Source: Kordia sp. SMS9 (GTDB lineage: Bacteria > Bacteroidota > Bacteroidia > Flavobacteriales > Flavobacteriaceae). Taken from it: 64,000 nt of DNA. The notes beneath the pieces were generated by a model, which was not told the DNA's origin, searched no databases, and saw only the letters and a program-made list of their open reading frames with translations. Below, piece after piece: positions 59,358 through 64,000 of the stretch. Positions within the stretch are counted from its first letter, which is position 1. Every line of letters begins with the position of its first letter. The position numbers and the translations under genes were made by a program. Where the stretch lies: positions 3,868,001 to 3,932,000 of the forward strand of contig NZ_CP031153.1 in NCBI RefSeq assembly GCF_003352465.1. Direction: 5' to 3'.

Positions 59358-62276
59358 ATGAAGACGAAATTGGAACAACTAAAAGATACCTTTTCAGGAA
59401 CTATTTTTTATGATGATTTACATAAAATACTATACGCAACAGATGCATCTGTATACCGCAAACTACCGTTAGCCGTTGCGTATCCAAAAAACACAGCCGA
59501 TCTAAAACTCTTGATCGATTTGGCAAACACACACCAAACATCACTCATTCCACGAACTGCGGGAACATCGCTTGCAGGACAATGTGTGGGCGAAGGTATT
59601 GTGGTAGATGTTTCTAAACATTTTACGGAAATATTAGATATTGATGAAAACGCAAAAACAGTCACGGTGCAACCTGGCGTTGTGCGCGATGCGTTAAACA
59701 ATCACTTACAAACGAACAATTTATTTTTTGGACCGAATACATCAACGTCCAACCGTTGTATGATTGGCGGCATGGTGGGAAACAACTCTTCAGGAACAAC
59801 ATCCATTCAATATGGCGTTACGCGCGATAAAGTCTTGGAAATGGATGTATTATTATCTGATGGAAGCGAAGTAACCTTTGGAGAAATTTCTACGGAAACA
59901 TTCCATCAAAAACGAAAGTTGCATACGCTTGAAGGTGCCATTTATCAAAAAATATATGAAATGCTTTCGGAGGATGCGAATCAGAAAGAAATTATAGCGC
60001 AATTTCCGAAAGAAGTCATTCACAGACGCAATACAGGCTACGCGATTGACGAATTGTTACGTTTGCAACCATTTTCAACAAATGGCGAAACGTTCAACAT
60101 GTGCAAATTGCTCTCTGGAAGTGAAGGAACACTTGCGTTTACTACAAAAATCACTTTACAATTAGATGATTTACAGCCAGCACAAAGCTGTGTAGTGGCA
60201 GCACATTATGAAAGTATAGAAGATTGTTTGCAATCGGTTTCATTGACCATGCAACACAACTTGTACACCTGTGAAATGATGGACAAAATTATTTTAGATT
60301 GTACAAAGTCAAATCTCGCGCAAGCGAAAAACAGATTCTTCGTCAAAGGCGATCCACAAGCAATTTTACTACTCGAATTGCGCTCGAATGATGCAAATGA
60401 TTTAGAAAAACAGGAAAAAGCATTGATCGCTTCTTTGGCAAAAGAAGGAAAAAGTTATCATTATCCTGTATTACGCGGAAAAGAAATCAGTCAAGCAATG
60501 GAACTCCGCAAAGCTGGTTTGGGCTTGTTAGGAAACATCATTGGCGATAAAAAAGCCGTGGCATGTATTGAAGATACGGCAGTTGCGCTAGAAGATTTAG
60601 CTGATTATATTGCTGAATTTTCTCAGTTGATGAAAAAATACGAGCAAAAAGCCGTGTATTATGCACATGCAGGCGCGGGAGAATTGCATTTGCGTCCGAT
60701 TCTGAATCTTAAAAAGAAAGCAGATGTCGTGTTGTTCCGAAAAATAACACATGATGTTGCCAAATTGGTCAAAAAATACAACGGTTCATTCAGTGGAGAA
60801 CACGGCGACGGCATTGTGCGCGCAGAGTTTATTCCAGTCATGATAGGCGAGAAGAACTACGAATTGCTCAAAGAAGTAAAAGCTATGTTTGATCCGAACA
60901 ATATCTTCAATCCGGGGAAAATTGTGGATGCTGCTAAAATGGATACTTCTTTACGGTATGAAATTGATCGCGAAGAGCCAGAAATACAAACGTTATTTGA
61001 CTTTTCGGACAGTCAAGGAATTTTACGAGCTGCTGAAAAATGTAATGGTTCGGGCGATTGTAGAAAACCTGCGTCGTTTTCCGGAGCCATGTGTCCAAGT
61101 TACCGCGCTACGAAAAACGAAAAAGATACCACACGTGCGAGAGCTAATGCTTTGCGTGAATTTTTAACGGTTTCTGAAAAGGAAAACAAGTTTGATCATA
61201 AAGAACTCAAAGAAGTTTTTGATTTGTGTTTGAGTTGTAAAGCCTGTGCGAGCGAATGTCCGAGCAATGTAGATGTTGCTGCATTAAAAGCTGAATTTTT
61301 GCATCAATATTACAAATCTAACAAACCAACATTTCGAGATAAAGCCTTTGCTTTTTCAACCAAATCGAATCGTTTGGCGAGCGCATTTCCTGGACTTTCT
61401 AATTTTGTAAAAACGAATGGTTTTACGTCAAAAATCATCAAAAAAACGTTAGGAGTTGCACAAGAACGTACGTTACCAATAAATTCAAGTAAAACTTTAG
61501 ATAATATTATTCAAAAATCATTAAATCAATTAAATACAAATATTTTTAAAAATAAAAAAGTATATATTTTTAGTGATGAATTTACCAATTACTTGGAATC
61601 TGACATCGGACAAGACGCGTTGGTTGTTTTATCCGCTTTGGGTTATGAAATCAAGCATGTATCGCATGAAGAAAGTGGACGTACGTTTATCTCAAAAGGG
61701 TTCTTGCCAGAAGCCAAAAAAGTAGCGAATAAGAATGTAGCTATCTTTAAAGATTTCATCCACGAAAACGCGGTTTTGGTAGGAATAGAACCTTCTGCAA
61801 TTCTCACCTTTCGCGATGAATATATCCGTTTGGCAGATGATAAAGAAGCGGCAAAAAACATTGCGAAACACACCTATTTGTTAGAAGAATTCTTGGCGGA
61901 AGAAATAAAAAACGGCGAAATCACTTCTGAATCGTTTACGGAAGAAGCCAAAAGTGTGAAAATTCATGTGCATTGTTATCAAAAAGCTTTGTCCAATCAA
62001 AAATGCACGTATGACATTTTAAATTTACCCAAAAACTACAAACCAACAATTATTGCTTCGGGTTGTTGCGGTATGGCAGGATCTTTCGGCTACGAAAAAG
62101 AACACTATGAAGTCAGTATGAACGTTGGTGAACAATCGTTGTTTCCTGCGGTCAGAGCGGCGGAAGTCAATACCATCATTGCAGCAAACGGAACGAGTTG
62201 TAGACATCAAATAAAAGATGGAACGAGTAGAGAAGCGTTGCATCCGATTACGGTATTGAGACAAGCGTTGGTGTAG
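59358..62276 (+). CDS. FAD-linked oxidase fused to Fe-S/CCG domains (D-2-hydroxyacid dehydrogenase-like)
   Basis: A 972-residue fusion of GlcD-like and GlcF-like parts. The FAD-binding domain (PCMH type) is at 20-230 with LIPRTAGTSLAGQCVGEGIV and GGMVGNNSSGTTSIQYG. The FAD-oxidase C-terminal domain follows, with YAHAGAGELHLRPILN and GEHGDGIVRAEF. Two 4Fe-4S clusters come next (CNGSGDCRK, MCPSYRAT; CLSCKACASECPSNVD), then a CCG-type domain (ASGCCGMAGSFGYEKEHY). It probably oxidises D-lactate, D-2-hydroxyglutarate or a related acid; the substrate is uncertain. It is a single gene. Confidence 0.9.
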   Translation: MKTKLEQLKDTFSGTIFYDDLHKILYATDASVYRKLPLAVAYPKNTADLKLLIDLANTHQTSLIPRTAGTSLAGQCVGEGIVVDVSKHFTEILDIDENAKTVTVQPGVVRDALNNHLQTNNLFFGPNTSTSNRCMIGGMVGNNSSGTTSIQYGVTRDKVLEMDVLLSDGSEVTFGEISTETFHQKRKLHTLEGAIYQKIYEMLSEDANQKEIIAQFPKEVIHRRNTGYAIDELLRLQPFSTNGETFNMCKLLSGSEGTLAFTTKITLQLDDLQPAQSCVVAAHYESIEDCLQSVSLTMQHNLYTCEMMDKIILDCTKSNLAQAKNRFFVKGDPQAILLLELRSNDANDLEKQEKALIASLAKEGKSYHYPVLRGKEISQAMELRKAGLGLLGNIIGDKKAVACIEDTAVALEDLADYIAEFSQLMKKYEQKAVYYAHAGAGELHLRPILNLKKKADVVLFRKITHDVAKLVKKYNGSFSGEHGDGIVRAEFIPVMIGEKNYELLKEVKAMFDPNNIFNPGKIVDAAKMDTSLRYEIDREEPEIQTLFDFSDSQGILRAAEKCNGSGDCRKPASFSGAMCPSYRATKNEKDTTRARANALREFLTVSEKENKFDHKELKEVFDLCLSCKACASECPSNVDVAALKAEFLHQYYKSNKPTFRDKAFAFSTKSNRLASAFPGLSNFVKTNGFTSKIIKKTLGVAQERTLPINSSKTLDNIIQKSLNQLNTNIFKNKKVYIFSDEFTNYLESDIGQDALVVLSALGYEIKHVSHEESGRTFISKGFLPEAKKVANKNVAIFKDFIHENAVLVGIEPSAILTFRDEYIRLADDKEAAKNIAKHTYLLEEFLAEEIKNGEITSESFTEEAKSVKIHVHCYQKALSNQKCTYDILNLPKNYKPTIIASGCCGMAGSFGYEKEHYEVSMNVGEQSLFPAVRAAEVNTIIAANGTSCRHQIKDGTSREALHPITVLRQALV

Positions 62277-62333
62277 ATTTTTAGACACGTTTCGCTTTAG
62301 ATCGACTTCGCCTCCTAGATTTACGACTTCTAT

Positions 62334-62370
62334 GATACGTCTTTGCGAGACGCAGTCGTGGCAATCTGTT
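62334..62370. repeat. REP-like fragment
   Basis: TACGTCTTTGCGAGACGCAG and TCGTGGCAATCTG recall the element at 40543-40665. It lies between the dehydrogenase and DUF6090 genes. Confidence 0.45.
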
Positions 62371-62456
62371 TCTAATAATATTCAGATTTCTATATAAAAA
62401 GTCTAAAAATTTAAAAGCATCAGTAATCTAAAAGATTCCTGCTTGCCAAAACAAGT

Positions 62457-63191
62457 CTACTTAGTATTTTGAATAGAATCAATTCTTTTGATCAGTTTTT
62501 TGGCGCCATCTCTAGCTTTGGTGTAAATCTCTTTCATGCGTTTTTCTCTTAAAATGGACATGTTTACATAATTTTTCCCAGCTTTTGAAGTCACAACCTT
62601 TAGTAGACTTTCTCTATTTTCTTTCGGATTTGCTACCTTGGGGATAGAATCTAAGTATTCTAATTCATAATGATTCTGGTAAATCCAAAAATCCATATCC
62701 TTATCTACAGACTTTTCTTCCCATTTATTAAATTCCATTAGATATGTATTAAAAACAGCGTAATAATTGTCTAATTTTTCAAATAGAAACTTCTTTTCTG
62801 GCAAGGTCACTATGCCCGATTCTACCATTTTGTTATACGCATTAGTATTGATAGAAATATTATTAGTTCCTGAAGTGACGATTCCTTGAATTTGACTCGT
62901 GGTAAATTTCGCTATGCTATCTGGATTGAAGAGACTTTTTTTATAGTCAATTTTTATGTCAATTCTTTTGATAGCATACTCAAAATAAGTAGTGTCTACC
63001 GCCAAATCTTTCTTGATTTTATCAATATACACATCGGCTTTTTTCAAAGAAATCCGATTCTCGTTCCAGTTATTAATGCTGAGGGCAATTAAAATACCTG
63101 CTATTATAAAGAATATTTCCCCAATGGCAAATACCACATATTGCTTTAGATTTTTTTTCTTCAAGCTGTTCTCTTTTAAATTTTTCATCAT
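62457..63191 (-). CDS. DUF6090 family membrane-anchored protein
   Basis: A 244-residue protein. A basic stretch (KNLKENSLKKKNLKQY) is followed by one membrane helix, FAIGEIFFIIAGILIALSIN, and then NNWNENR. The sequence GEI-x(6-7)-GILIAL-x-INNWNE is the hallmark of DUF6090 in Bacteroidota. The rest, about 190 residues, is helical and likely periplasmic. ATG 63191 is preferred; TTG 63227 is an alternative. Function unknown. Confidence 0.85.
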   Translation of the reverse strand: MMKNLKENSLKKKNLKQYVVFAIGEIFFIIAGILIALSINNWNENRISLKKADVYIDKIKKDLAVDTTYFEYAIKRIDIKIDYKKSLFNPDSIAKFTTSQIQGIVTSGTNNISINTNAYNKMVESGIVTLPEKKFLFEKLDNYYAVFNTYLMEFNKWEEKSVDKDMDFWIYQNHYELEYLDSIPKVANPKENRESLLKVVTSKAGKNYVNMSILREKRMKEIYTKARDGAKKLIKRIDSIQNTK

Positions 63192-63495
63192 GCTATTTGA
63201 TAAATTACAAACAGTCTTAATATGCAACCGTTAATTTTTGGCAAATTAGGAATTATTTTTTTATGTGAATGCTTTGGAACATCACTATGAGTCAGCATAA
63301 AGAAGTAATCTTTTAGTTAAGAAATCAAATTGTGCTATAAAAGAAAAAGATTGCCACGTCGCTATGCTTCTCCTTTAGATTAGCAAAGTCGTATCGAACA
63401 TGTCTAAAATCTAGTAGCGAATGTGCTTCTAAGCGTAACTAAAGTCAAAAAAAATGTTCAATTTCTAAGAAGTCTAAGCAGTCTGTAAATCTAAA
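63192..63495. repeat. Intergenic region with REP-like text
   Basis: GATTGCCACGTCGCTATGCT (63349) is like the reversed form of the REP element at 40543. No gene is seen. Confidence 0.4.
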
Positions 63496-64000
63496 TCATT
63501 TAGGATCTTCTACAATGGTAATCGCCGCCAACAAATCCTTATAATCCATAGATTTCAATTCTTCATCAGCATAAAAAGCAGTCAAGCGATCTTCGCTATG
63601 GCGGTAAAGTTTCCAACGATTTTTATGGTATTCCAACGCTGTTAAATTTTCAACCCAATCGCCCGAATTTAAGTAGATACAAGAACCTTTTCTATTGGTT
63701 TTTTTCTCCATTTGTGGCTGATGAATATGTCCGCAAACCACATAATTGTATCCGTTGTCAATTGCTAAATCGGCAGCAACTTCTTCGAAGTCACTGATAT
63801 ATTTTACTGCTTTCTTTACATTATTTTTGATTTTTTTAGACAAAGAATATTTTTCACGTCCAAATTTTAGCAAAACCCAATTCATCACTCGGTTCAAACG
63901 AATTAACAAATCATAACCCATTCCGCCAAGTTTCGCAATCCATTTGGCATTTTGAATGGACGCATCAAACACATCGCCGTGAAAAAACCATGCCTTTTCG
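63496..64000 (-). CDS. LpxH-like metallophosphoesterase, N-terminal part outside the window
   Basis: The frame is open through the right edge, where it reads KAWFFHGDVFDASIQNAKWI, so about 168 C-terminal residues are visible. HGDVFD and VVCGHIHQPQ (GHxH metal motif) mark a calcineurin-like phosphoesterase, and IYLNSGDWVENLTALEYHK matches the UDP-2,3-diacylglucosamine pyrophosphatase group common in Bacteroidota. It would act in lipid A synthesis or on a related phospholipid. A Met at 63972 is internal, not the start. Confidence 0.85.
   Translation of the reverse strand, partial: EKAWFFHGDVFDASIQNAKWIAKLGGMGYDLLIRLNRVMNWVLLKFGREKYSLSKKIKNNVKKAVKYISDFEEVAADLAIDNGYNYVVCGHIHQPQMEKKTNRKGSCIYLNSGDWVENLTALEYHKNRWKLYRHSEDRLTAFYADEELKSMDYKDLLAAITIVEDPK

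Overview
The window looks like chromosomal DNA of a marine flavobacterium (Bacteroidota, Flavobacteriaceae). It is AT-rich and carries type IX secretion (T9SS) sorting tails, lipoproteins, TAnnTTTG-type -7 promoter boxes and class I lanthipeptide leaders of the LNxxKxxIS kind. These leaders and several DUF families are reminiscent of Kordia. That genus guess is inference; no rRNA is present to test it.

Layout. 0-1.4 kb: the 3' end of a beta-barrel gene, then a RelE/ParE toxin-antitoxin pair lying between two 127-bp direct copies of that gene's end. 1.5-9.3 kb: membrane protein, FAD-dependent desaturase-like enzyme, SulP anion transporter and an unrecognised two-gene module. 9.4-16.2 kb: DUF1801 protein, YwqK-like repeat lipoprotein, large BNR/sortilin-like repeat protein and an esterase-like lipoprotein. 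16.3-30.1 kb: an accessory region of single genes or pairs on the minus strand, separated by two families of short repeated boundary sequences. Several genes are framed by cassette-specific inverted repeats of the form GTTxxx...xxxAAC, as in integron gene cassettes, but no integrase is visible. One apparent cassette carries an ApaLI-like restriction-modification pair. A complete IS1182-family element sits inside one boundary, and an old relic of a related element lies 2.6 kb away. 30.3-30.6 kb: a 42-bp minisatellite.

31-64 kb is mostly core genome: uvrA, a T9SS-exported metalloprotease, a fasciclin protein divergent from an ECF sigma/anti-sigma pair, a Calx-beta adhesin-like T9SS cargo, an AlkD-like protein, gamma-glutamyltransferase, ACP phosphodiesterase, acyltransferase plus glmM, an lpxL-like gene divergent from a rhomboid protease, tRNA-Tyr, a TlpA-like thioredoxin, a large FAD/Fe-S dehydrogenase, and an LpxH-like enzyme cut by the right edge.

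Three orphan lanthipeptide precursor genes (34.7, 52.0 and 56.4 kb) are scattered in this half with no LanB/LanC enzymes in the window. One of them encodes only 59 residues. Envelope biogenesis (glmM, lpxL, lpxH-like, O-acyltransferase), cell-surface cargo and horizontally acquired accessory genes are the main themes. The strongest candidate for something undescribed is the integron-like boundary system at 17-30 kb.
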